Source of the DNA: Pomphorhynchus laevis | Taxonomy: Eukaryota; Acanthocephala; Palaeacanthocephala; Echinorhynchida; Pomphorhynchidae | DNA length: 64,000 bases | Assembly: GCA_012934845.2 (NCBI GenBank) | Contig: WNNJ02003173.1 | Coordinates: 1 to 64,000, forward strand | Direction of reading: 5' to 3' | Shown: in pieces, positions 10,054 to 22,200 of the stretch | Layout: each line of letters starts with the position of its first letter | How positions within the stretch are numbered: the first letter of the stretch is position 1 | Notes under the pieces: generated by a model | Seen by the model: the letters and a program-made list of their open reading frames with translations, nothing else | Told to the model about the DNA's origin: nothing | The model's database searches: none | Program-made: the position numbers and the translations under genes

Positions 10054-12749
10054 ATGAACTACTACAAGGCAGTATTAATTGCAACACGATTGCCATCCAG
10101 AAAGGTAAATATTTATGTCGGGATATCTCCCATTTTAATTAATTTGAGTTTTTACTAGACTTTTAGATCTAATTAAAAGATAAACAGGCAGTTGTTTTTA
10201 CATGTCTTTTGTTACATTTTATCTTGGATTCTTATTGTTTTGTTACATAGCTCACGATTTTGTGACATTTTCCTGACAACGTGTTAGTTACAGATAAAGC
10301 GATAAAATTTTAAGAACGATGAAATAATAAATTTTAATTTTCTAAGATTTATAACTGATTTGTAACTAGCATTTATATTTATTTACAACGAATAATTAAA
10401 AGTAGTTTAATTAAAAAATATAAAACAACATTTTATTTATATTTCATTACGCCTTGTTAATTTTAAAACTGTTTACAATCCTAGTTTATTTATCTAAATT
10501 TCTATAACGAGATTAAAACATTCAACATTTAATTATATTAAGATGAATTATTTTAAATCTCAAATTAGCATTAACCATGGGATAAGTAAATTAAACGTTC
10601 CGTATTATACCTTAGGCATAATAAAATAGAACTAACTACGATTCATCGTAACTAAGAGTTGCCAACTGATGATATGCAAACACGGCACAGCATTACTTCT
10701 ACACGCGATACCTTTTTATGTGATCTTTCATTTAAAAACCTTTTACTGTCAAAATCTTTTACTATATTTTATACAACAAAATAGGTAGAGTTTGATGTAT
10801 AAAACTGGATGTGCTTGTATATCTTTAAAAATCACAAAGTATTAACCCGATATTAAATCTCTGTCATCAAAGATGCAGCAACAGATATATCATTAATATA
10901 AATTGATATAAATTAATATAAATATTATCATTCATATAATTTTTTGTATTAATCTGTCGGACTGATCGAACTGATTCCTACTTTTATTTGATTAGTTTTT
11001 TAAGTATTTGTTAAATTTTATGCCGGATTAGTATATCGAACTTTATGATGAACAACGTCGACATCTTTAATGTTTAAGACGCTGTATTATTTTGTGTTAA
11101 AAAATTTGAGCATTGTCACACACGCAAAAAACCTTCGTCCCTTGCCCTTACACTAAGTATAAAATACAAGTAAAAACTAATATCACAACTCAGTTTCAAA
11201 TTCTAAAAGCGGATTAATTTAATTGATTTAAAGCTGCTTATTTAATTTTAAATTTAAATTACACAAAATTAATTCGCCCGATACATTTTGTGCTCTGTGT
11301 ATTAAGGTCACTCAAGTTTGTGTTCCTAGTTTCCATCGTTTTCTGAGTTCAATTCAATATCGATCTGAAAGTGATTCATTTGGTGAATTAAAAGTTCCAG
11401 CTGACAAATATTGGGGAGCTCAGACGGCTCGATCAATGCTGAACTTCAACATTGGTGGAATTCAAGAACGTATTCCTTCTGCCATAATTGAAGCTTTTGG
11501 AATATTAAAAAGAGCAGCTGCGGAATGTAATGTTGAATTTGGTTTGGACAAAAAAATATCTTCAGCGATTGTTAAAGCCTGCGACGAAATTATCGCCGGG
11601 AAACTTGATGATAATTTTCCTTTAGTAGTCTGGCAAACAGGTTCCGGTACACAGACAAACATGAATGTTAACGAAGTTATCGCAAATCGTGCAATTGAAA
11701 TTCTTGGTGGTAAAATGGGCAGCAAAAATCCAGTACATCCAAATGATCACGTGAATAAAAGTCAAAGCTCAAATGACACCTTTCCCACCGCAATGCATAT
11801 TTCAGCTGTTCTCCAATTAGAGCGTAATCTTGTTCCAGCACTTGAACATCTGCATAAAATTCTTAATCAAAAATCAAAGGAATACGATACTATTATAAAA
11901 ATAGGACGTACCCATCTGCAAGATGCTGTTCCCTTAACTCTTGGTCAAGAATTTAGCGGATATGCTCATCAACTTAGAATGTCAATTGAAAGAATTCATA
12001 CAGTTATGCCTCGTTTGCTAGAGCTTGCTGCAGGTGGAACTGCTGTTGGAACCGGACTTAATGCTCCGGAGGGATTCGACAGGCTAATTGCAGAGCGGAT
12101 TGCCTCAATGACCGGATTGCCCTTCAAAACTGCTCCCAATAAATTTGAAGCGCTTGCTAGTCACGATACAATGGTTGAGTTAAGTGGTCAGCTTAATACA
12201 GTGGCTGTGTCACTGATGAAAATCGCTAACGATATACGTTTTCTTGGATCTGGGCCCCGTTGTGGTCTAGGGGAACTTAGCTTGCCGGAGAATGAACCTG
12301 GAAGCTCTATTATGCCCGGCAAAGTGAACCCTACCCAATGTGAAGCACTTACTATGGTATGTGCGCAGATAATGGGCAATTCCGTTGCTGTCAGTGTTGG
12401 TGGATCGTGTGGTCATTTTGAACTCAATGTGTTCAAGCCTTTGATCGCTAAAAATGTTCTTCATTCCATACGATTGTTAGCAGATGCGTCAAATTCTTTC
12501 GCGGAAAAATGTTGTGCCGGAATAGTTCCCAATAAAGAACGCTTAAATAAATATCTAAACGAATCGCTAATGTTAGTTACTGCATTAAATCCGGTGATTG
12601 GATATGATAAGGCTGCACAAATTGCTAAGAAAGCACATCAAGATTGTTGCACTTTAAAAGATGCCGCGTGTGCTTTAAATTATCTAGATTCAACTAAATT
12701 CGATGAAGTTGTTAAACCTAACAAGATGGTTTATCCAAACAAGAAATAA
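10054..12749 (+). CDS. FH: Fumarate hydratase, class II, with mitochondrial presequence
   Basis: Fumarase hydrates fumarate to L-malate in the TCA cycle. Exon 1 (10054-10104) encodes [17 protein letters not shown], and exon 2 (11307-12749) the rest. The intron of 1202 nt is GT-AG and phase 0, and the product is 497 aa (human about 510). The first ~45 residues are rich in R, S and hydrophobic residues with no acidic residue, like a matrix targeting peptide. The body then follows animal [71 protein letters not shown] and the superfamily signature [11 protein letters not shown] near residue 349. Both catalytic loops are intact. The ATG at 11436 inside exon 2 would cut off the conserved start of the enzyme, so the spliced start is preferred. 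The long intron shows only AT-rich sequence. Confidence 0.95.
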
Positions 12750-12999
12750 GAAATTACGTATCCAATACGATCATTTATAACTTTTAACGTAGTAAAGAAA
12801 AATGTTGAGAAACAAAGAATGAAAACGAATTATCTTCTTTTGACACTTATTTTATACATTTAATATTTAAATATTTCATGCTAAAATGAAAATAGTGGAT
12901 TCATATTTTTGTGAATTTAAATAAATTATTAAAAATCAAATTAAGATTATTAACATCATTCATACATCATTTAAATATATAAAGATATTTAAGACAATA
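12750..12999. other. Fumarase 3' flank
   Basis: AT-rich 3' untranslated or flanking sequence with an AATAAA-like stretch near 12920. Confidence 0.5.
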
Positions 13000-14135
13000 C
13001 TAGTAGTCGATGAGCATCCACTGTTACTGAAATCTAGAACGTTTAATTAACAAAGTTTAATAATAAGATTTAATTTTACTTCGTTTAATGAAAGCAGATA
13101 TTTTGGAAATTTTTGATGATATCTCACTTTACTTCAATACTATAAGCCAACATGTAGTACGCTACATTTCAGTTCTTTTAATGTATGCTGACGATCACTC
13201 GACTCTGTTTTTATTGGCAATTAGATTTAATGTAAGACTTTCATTTAACATTTTTCAAATTTAATTGAAATCATTTCTGATTTCAAATTAAATTAGCGTG
13301 GAATGGTGAAAGTTCTAGCTTCAATTTGAAAATCTGTCTATTTTTGTAATTAATTGCTATTATCCAACTGGTCATATATAGTTTGCTTCTATAATGTAAG
13401 TTGATACGTGCAGTCATTGTCAACCAATACTGAAATGTAACTGAAGGATGTATGAGGTCCAGCATATAACCTGTGCCATCATTGGAATGCAATACAAAAC
13501 GTATGTAATCTGGGCCAACATTGGAATAAAATACAAAGCGATGAAATCAGCAATGATTTCAATTAAATTTGTGAAATGTAGTACGAAAAGTTTTTCATTC
13601 AATCTAATTGTCAATAAAACAGACGAGTTGAGTGATCGTCAGTCAACATTAAAAGTACCAAAATGTGAAACTTAGGTATTGGATCAGTGACTGATGAGTA
13701 ATTAAATTAATTATTAAAATTATATTATTTTAAGTTAATTTTATCGTGCACCCATTGTGTACTTTTTAAGTTAACATAATTGTGCTGTCATTGATATCAT
13801 TACCATTGTTTGATGAAAATTAAAATAAAAATATTTTTATCATTAAAATTTTTTTACTGATTGTTTTAATCCTATCTATCAGCCAACCGCAATACGCTAC
13901 ATTTCAGTATTGGTTGACTTCACCAGTCACTGATCCAATACCTACGTTTAACGTTACGGTTCTTTTAATGTTAGTTGACGATCAATTGATTCGTCTGCTT
14001 TTATTGGAATTTAGATTTAATAAAAGATTTTCATCTTACATTTTGGGAAATTAATTAAAATAATTTCTGATTTTAAATTAAATCAGCGTTGGTCGAGAAT
14101 GTTCCATCTTCAATTGGAAGTACCATCAGTCGTTT
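13000..14135. repeat. Nested inverted and direct repeats (fold-back cluster)
   Basis: The block 13,170-13,350 recurs directly at about 13,960-14,130 and inverted at 13,540-13,680. Short arms around CAGTCACTGATCCAATACCT (about 13,930) face GGTATTGGATCAGTGACTG (about 13,676). A ~45-bp segment with CATTGGAAT(G/A)...AATACAAA is doubled at about 13,480-13,540. Best read as two overlapping non-autonomous fold-back elements. Confidence 0.7.
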
Positions 14136-14169
14136 CGGCTGCCTTGTGATATATTTGAAATGCGTCTCC

Positions 14170-15110
14170 TAGAATTTGCTTGTGTGGTAACATGGGCATA
14201 GCCTCTTTAAGCTAACCATGTGATATCACTTAAAGAGGTAGCAGTTCACCTAAAGTGATGTTAGTTCATCCTACTGATGAGTGCTATCAGCTATCATAAG
14301 CTCGTGTAGGAGTGATAAAGAAGTTTGCTCGGATAATAATCAAACTGCGGTTTTTGGCAACATCTACGACTATAAAACTGAAGCTTATTGGCTCCCGGAG
14401 CACAGTATAATACCATACTAGTAAATTATAAAAATGTATCCTATTATGGATCATGTGATAAAACATGCAACGACAGCAATTAAATCACCTGCCGAAAAAA
14501 ATAAGATGATCCGGAAAGCAGTGGTTAGTTTAAGGAGGCTAGGCCCATGCTACCACATTAGCAAATATAAATATCTTACGAGACAGGAGAAACGACTGAT
14601 GGTAGTTTACCTTACTGATAAGTGCTGCCAACTACCATCAGATCGTCTAGGAGTGATAAAGAAGTCTGCTTTGCATGTAATCGAACTCCGGTTTTTTTAG
14701 AAGCATCTACGATTATAAAACTGAAGCTTGTAAGCTCCCGGAGCACAGTGTTAACAATTCTACTCTTAAATTATTAAAATGTATCATCAAATGATCCTGT
14801 AAGAAAGCAAGCAATGACAGCAATTAAATCACCTGCCGAAAAATAAAGATGATCTGGAAAGCACGTGGTTAGTTTAAAGAGGCTAGGCCCATGCTACCAC
14901 ATTAGCAAATATAAATATCCCATAAGACAGAAGAAACGACTGATGGTAGTTCACCCTACTGATGAGTGCTACCGGCTCTCATCAGCTCGTCTAAGAGTGA
15001 TAAGGAAGTTTGCTCTGTATGTACTCGAACTCTGGTTTTTGGCAAAATTCTTGGTTATAAAAGGTTGCTTGTAGGCTCTCGGACCACTGTGCTAACCATT
15101 GAGTTCATTC
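14170..15110 (+). repeat. ~343-bp tandem repeat, 2.5-3 units
   Basis: CTGATGA landmarks at 14274, 14615 and 14959 give periods of 341 and 344 bp. Shared text includes AAATCACCTGCCGAAAAA, GGCTAGGCCCATGCTACCAC and AAACTGAAGCTT. Each unit has a hairpin, clearest in the middle unit (CTGATGGTAGTT with AACTACCATCAG). Partial open frames in two units (RLGPCYHISKYKY) suggest a formerly coding or simply frame-neutral sequence. No family was recognised. Confidence 0.85.
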
Positions 15111-16282
15111 AACAACTTGTTGCTTTTATCTGTAACTGTGATATTCCAAAGTTTGATGATTATTTTCTAATATGTTTGTTGGAGCTAGATGAAGTATGGT
15201 TTTCTTCATCCTGCTCTGCTTAACTTTGCTACGCTTGATCACAAATTGAGAAATCAAACTAATATTCAGCGACCTTTTATTAGAACTGATCCCGCTTATC
15301 GATTTTCCAATAACTTGGCAATAATTTGAGTGTATATTTTTTATTGACTATTTCTGATGTAAATTTTCATTTTGTTTTCTAAGATTTGTGCTAATGCCTT
15401 AAGTATCGTTGTCTGCCTTGCGGTTTGTTTTAAAAACGTGAGTTAGCGTTTTCATAAATTTAGATCTATTTCTTACAATTTTTTTGTCTTGTTATTTTTG
15501 TAAATAACATTTTAAAATAAAAACGTATTGTAATAAGAAACTTGTCGAAGTTTGGTATTTTCATGACTTAAATTGTAAAATTACATGGTCAGGTGTTATA
15601 TAATTTTCTAGTAAACGTCTGAAACAACAAAGGTATGAATTTTCTTTTTTTTTAAGGTTTGTCTTTATTTTAAGGTTTTTGAGATTGTTACGATACAAAT
15701 AATGCACTATTATTTAACTTTAATTATTAGTTTGTCATTAAAAATAATAAAATTTATAACAATATAATTATATAATTATAAATTATAATATTAAACTTAA
15801 ATTGCGTTTTTAATTCCTTGTTATGATCTTATGAATATATATTTAATGATCTTATGAATATATATTTATGAATATATTATTTATGAATTTAAATTATTAA
15901 TATCAATTCAATAGATGGTTTATTTTTAATGTAATATTAACCATATGAGACTATTGATGTAATATTTTGAATATAGATATCATTTCAATAAAATATGTGA
16001 TAATTGAGCATTAGGCTTAGCCACCTTGTTGATTTAATGAATATAAGATAAATACATTGACTTTATCCTGAAAACAGCAAACATTTTTTTATTAAGTTAA
16101 TAAATTATAAAATTTTAATTTTAAAATCTTAAGTTTAATGTTTAATTCTACAAATTGATATAGAAAAAATTAATTTATTTTATTTTTTATTTTATTTCTT
16201 AATTTATTTTTAAAATAAAATAAAAATTTATCTGATATTTGTAATTTAAACATTTAATCCACCGCAATTTAAATTTTAGATT
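15111..16282. other. AT-rich spacer before the AIMP1-like gene
   Basis: No gene or named repeat is visible. It should hold the promoter of the AIMP1-like gene. Confidence 0.55.
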
Positions 16283-19200
16283 ATGATGGCAACTAATGGT
16301 GATCTTGTAAGCAAATCGAATGAACTAAAATGCATAATTGATAAAGTAAAAAACAATCTTCAAAACTTGGAAATATGTTCCGGTTCGTAATTATTTAGTA
16401 ACAAATCATAAAGGTTTAACTTGAGCTTTGCAATAAATAGATTGCAACCTTCTTCTCTATAAACTTCTCTATAAAGGCAAGGTACCTTTATTATTTCTCC
16501 TGTCAAAACATTCCATTTCACAAATACTAGAAACTTCAATTTTAGATTCGGCAGCTGTCGCTGATTAATAATACCGTCCGGTTCATCAGAACACTGTAAA
16601 TTTTAATTTTCCTTATTGAATCTCTCTTAATATTAATCTCTTAATATTAACAGGAGTTTAAAACTGTTCTTTTAATCTTAAAAAGGAACGGCTGATGTCT
16701 AAGACTACATCTTTGCACCTGCGTCCTGAAAACAGGGATGTGGTATCATCAGCGTATACCACAAGATGTTGATCGCGTTTGAATGCCTTGACTAATACTA
16801 TGGAGCTAGCAAGATATAAGATAGGAGAAAGTGGGGAAGCTTGAGGCACACCTGTAAGATGCGTGCATCAGGGTCGTCTTAATAAGATATTAAGAGATTA
16901 ATATTAAAATAGATTAATAATAAATATAAATTAAATATTAAATTAATATATAATATTAATTATATATTTTAATATTCTTGTCATCGGTTACGATACAACT
17001 TATGGACTGTTCCTTCTTATATAATTGCACTAAGTATGCCAGAGTATTTAAAACATCCCATGTCATAAATTTATGCAATATTTTTGTATCGCCTGCTATA
17101 TTCGAACAATGATACACTCGGCTTCATCAGAACGTTGGTAATATGATTTTTTCTTGTGAATCTCTATCATATAACTCACATGCGAATTTTGGAAAGCGAA
17201 CGTGTACAATTAAAATTTAAAACAAAAGGTTTGACCACCCTCCTGGGCTCATTGATCTCCATTATACACGCAACATTCCAAACTGAATTACAACATACAA
17301 CTTATGAAGCAACGTATCTCCTAAGCAGCTATTAAGCAGCTTTTTCGAGGTTCATGTTGTATGTAGTTGAAAATCACGTAACAATCTCGACTAGGATGGA
17401 TGTTTCGTTATTTACCAACAATTTCTTCGTTCTTAGTCAGTATAATGCATATAAATAACAAATATAATGTAATTTTATATATTAGTGGAGAGAGTGAAGA
17501 AAATATGTATTTAATCTCGAATTTTCAATAGCCTACTGCTATCATCATCAGGAGTAAATGTTACAAAATATTTTTACAATTCAAGTATTTGCAAAGCTGT
17601 AAACTGAATACTTTGTTTGGCTAAATTATGAAAAAATGCATACTTATTTAATTACTAAATTTATGACTAAATGCATACTTCGTTTTCCTAAATTTCTTAT
17701 GGAATTACATAGAGAGGAGAAACTTAGTGAATCAATGTTAAATAGATTTATTTCAAGGAACTCAAAGCCTGGTTTTATGTACATTTTGCCGAAAGTCCAT
17801 AAAACGGTCGATTCTGCCAGACCCATAATTGCAACTGATAGTACAAATTCTTATGTAGTAAGTATATCGCTAATATACTTTTTAATAAACTAAGTGATGA
17901 ACACTTTTCGTGTCGGAGATGGAATGCAGTTAGCAAAACGTATGCAGAATATTGACATCTCCAATAAAATAATGATTTCAATTGACGTAAAATCTCTTTT
18001 TACCAACATTCCGTTCTTAGAGTCTATAACTAGCACCAATACTCGCTGAAATATATATATGATGAAATGGGAAGCTACACATTTAAAGAATATGAATTAC
18101 ATTTTGTTCTTTTAAAGGAATTGTTTGACCCTGATTGTTTTTTGCGTATATTAAATAGTGCTGATATAAATATTCAGTGGACATTAACAAAAGAAGAAGA
18201 TGGTACATTATCCTTCCTTGATGTAAAGATTAATAGATCTCTTGCAAACAAAGTAGAATCTGAGGTTTCCCAAAAAAATAGTGAGTACCCTAGTGTTGTA
18301 AGCTGGGAAAATAATGTTCCTAGAAATTGGAAAATTTCTGCAGCTTCCTCACTGTTCTTGAGATCAAAGGCAATTTGTTTTAGTGTCTATCTCAAATCGA
18401 AAAGGGATGATGTAATTAAGGAAATCTTATAAGTAGTGGATATCCGACTTGGGCTATCAAAAAATCATATTTAATGGGAAATAGTACTAGGGCAAAAATG
18501 ATAGGCCCAAAACTTAAAACAAAATATATAGGTATACCCTATATTAATGATAAATGGAACGGCAAAACGATCAATCACATTAAACGTTCTAAAAATGGCA
18601 CCCCAGCATTGTCATATATAATCAAAAAATGCCCAAAATAAAAAATATATTTAAACAGAAACCTAATTTTAAAAAGGATGGTGTTGTATATAAAATTCCT
18701 TGTGATGGTTATAATAAGATCTATATTAGTCAATCAAGACAAGGATTATCTAAGCGTATTGATCAACATAGATACTCGATTAAGAAAGAAACGGGATCTG
18801 GGGCTGTAATATACCACTCCTTGAACAGTAACCATATCATAGATTTTGAAAAAAGTCAAGTTATTTCAGCAGAAAACAACGCTTTATAAAGAAAAATACA
18901 AGAAGCTTATTTTATGCACAAAAATAGAAATATACTGATGCCCAATAATAAACCAGATATTGAATTAATAACAAATATTTTATAATTGTTATTCTATTTT
19001 TTATATTGATTTGTTCGTTGTTTTATATGTATATTTTCTTTATTTGTGTAACTTTTAATCAGGAGCACATCTGAACGTTTGAGCCGCTGCGCAATGTAAA
19101 ACGTACAATTGGCGTATTTGTTCTGTTGCGCCAAGCGAAGTATTCAGTTGACAGCTTTGCAAATACTTAATCAAGAGGACGTCCCCCCAGAGCGAATGCT

Positions 19201-22200
19201 AAGGTTCCTGAAGCTCCTTGTCTCTAGTTTACCCAGCATAGTCCGCTCTGATTGGATCCTTCGGGAGGTGAAAGACCCCGGGTAGATCAGTCGGAGAGCG
19301 GCGTATTGGATTGGTCGGGGGCTCAGATCCCCATGGATTTGAGGCCATAATTCTTGAAGAAGACGGGCTGCAGTTGAAGAATGGCAAGCATCTATGAAGA
19401 AGATTTGATGAAGATTTAGACTGTAACTGTCTTCTTGTATTTATTCTATTTATCCTGCATGCCTATTTATTAATAAAATCTATTATTATTAAATACTTAA
19501 ATTGTAAAAAATAAATTTTGTAACATTTACTCCTGATGATGACAGCAGTAGGCTATTGAAAATTCGAGATTAAATACATATTTTCTTCACTCTCTCTGCT
19601 AATAAATAATCCAATATGAGTGAACAATCAATTTATAATATAATGTAATTTATTTTTAAATTCTCTAATAAAAGCTGGCATGTTGTGTGTTGAAAATGTT
19701 TGCATTGCAAAATATCTGTCACCGACGTTTCCTCATTTAGTTCAATCGATAGAATATCGATACAATTCCGCGACATTAGAGAATAAGAAATTAAAAACCG
19801 AATTGAACAAAGTATTGAAAGCAATTGAAGTTAATCGAAGCATTACAACTGGTATTTAGTTTTTTGATAATTTGATTGATTTTTAAAGGGTGCGATCAGT
19901 CAGCATCATTTACAATTCTGATCAGCTATTTTGTACTTAAATGTTTATATATTACAATCAATTGACAATATTGAATAGTGATACCGAAACTGTCTTAAGG
20001 TTTTGTCCATAACACAACATTAGTTTGATATAATTTTCATAATATAAATATTTTCATTGTATATTTATCAGAATAAGGATTAGAGGTCATCAGGAGGAAC
20101 TGCTATTCTATCAGGTTTCGCCCCCTAACTCTTCTACTCAACATAGCAGCGGGGCCAAATACGTGTCAAGGACGTATTTCTTCTGATGAAATTCGATTAT
20201 ATAGTTTCTTATTCAAATACAAAGTATATATTTTTTATTATCCATCCATAAAAATTTTTCTCTCAAGAGTTTAAGTTTATTATTTATAGTTTTTTAAATA
20301 TTCTTTAAAATATATTTATATTCTTTAAAATATAAATAAAATATATGTAAAATAATTTAAATTATTATTATATTATAAAAAATGTAATTAATTATTTATA
20401 TTCTAATTATTTATTTTCCATCCATAAAAATTTCAAACGATAAATAACAATAATAAGGATAAGGATTAGAGTAAAGATTATATAAAGTAAGAATTTTTAA
20501 AAATGCAATATCTTATTCTAATACAAAGTATATTATTTATTAATATCATTGATGTGCCTATATTAAATTATTTAAATGATTTTGAAGAAATTCAATATCA
20601 TTACATATTGTTGCAATTCTTAAAATTTCATTATTTAATGTATTATATTTTATATTATATGGTATGCATGAATGCTCATGCAAAAATATGTTTCTTGTAA
20701 ATTTAAATGTCATCTTTACGATATAAATTAATAGTAGTTTTAGTTAATGTTAATTAAATGTTCATATCTAGATATACACTTTCTTTATCATTAATATTGG
20801 TTTTGTTAAGAATAAGGCTTTCTGGATAAATGTGCTCACTAATTGAATAAAAATTGTTAGAATTAAATACACATATATCATCAATGTATCGAAGCGTATG
20901 GTTCGAATTTAATTTAAATTCGAACTTTATTAGAACTGAAAATTTAAGTTCTAATTTAAATCATTAGAATTAACCTTTAAATATGCATCTATTAAATTAT
21001 TTAAATGATTTTGAAGAAAGCCAATATCATTACATATTGTTGCAATTCTTAAAATTTCATTATTTAATGTATTATATTTTATATTATATGGTATGCATGA
21101 ATGCTCATGCAAAAATATGTTTCTTGTAAATTTAAATATGTCATCTTTACGATATAAATTAAAAGTAGTTTTGATTGATTTTAATTAAATGTTCATATGT
21201 TGATATATATACCTTCTATATCATTAATATTTATTAACTATTATTAATGATTAGACAATCATGAGGATTTTTTCACTTATTTAATAAAAACTTCTAAAAT
21301 ACACACTTAGGAAATTATCTGCTTTAAGATGCTCGATATTATGATTATATTAGTAAGCAGCCGATCAAGTGTCGTAAACAAATCGCTAACACTTTTACAA
21401 AAAATGAGGAAAATACTAGCAAATTAAAATCAAACAATACGGATAATCAAAAAGCTGTGACGGAAAAGCATGTCAAAAAACAGGTTTCTATTGCAGCTAA
21501 AGATAAGCCGATAGATGTATCCCGACTTGATCTTAGAATTGGTCATATTAGAGCAGTTAATAATCACCCAGATGCTGATAAACTATTTGTTAGTCAAATT
21601 GATTTGAAGGAAGATAAGCTGAGAACTGTTTGCAGTGGACTAGTTGGTCACATTGACAAGGAGACGGTTTGTTTAAAATTTATGTAGGAAATTTAGTAAA
21701 TTGTGATCCTTAATAAACAAAATTATCTTCTTAATAATTATTAATTATTAATTAATACAAAATTTTGTACGTTTTCGATGTTTAAATAATATAAACACTT
21801 CTTTGTTAAAATATATCTCTTGAGGTGATCGAGAGAGCATTCTGTGTCTAAACATCCTTAGGGGTTATGAGATTGTTTACAGATGCACATGAACTCTTTC
21901 ATGGTTTGGTTGATAAAGTATATACTTGAAATGTGTATACCAGTGTTAGATGGGAATTCGCGAAATACTTTTACGTTTGAATAAGCAAGGAACGTATTCG
22001 GGCTTAAATAATTCGGGATATTTTTCAAAGTGACACTTTTTTGAAAGTTTGCTACTAATCAGACATATAGTCTACGTAATTCTATGAATTCGATCCTCTA
22101 TTTAAAGAGATCAATAATTTTTTGAATAAATTCTATTTATATGAATAAATTACTAAAATCAATAAACAATTGAATAAAAACTATAAATAATACATAACAT

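Larger units (their letters stand above)
17450..19625 (+). mobile_element. PLE-2, Penelope-like element with inverted hammerhead-bearing ends
   Basis: Lies in AIMP1 intron 1. The N-terminal RT part is at 17636-18000 (PGFMYILPKVHKTVDSARPI; KSLFTNIPF). The RT thumb follows at 18067-18250 (FLRILNSADINIQWTLTKEE; LSFLDVKINRS). The GIY-YIG nuclease is at 18629-18889 (DGVVYKIPCDGYNKIYI; GLSKRIDQHR). The catalytic palm between the first two blocks is missing, so this copy cannot reverse-transcribe. The ends, about 17460-17620 and 19136-19625, are inverted repeats of each other. They share the hammerhead, a CAAGTATTTGCAAAGCTGT segment, and AGAGTGAAGAAAATATGTAT on the outside. The right end is split by a SINE. 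Confidence 0.9.

Noticed and set aside
19255-19340. Possible tRNA gene
   Set aside because: A and B boxes are present, but there is no acceptor stem or cloverleaf. The region lies within a 320-bp insert with a target duplication, so it is a SINE.
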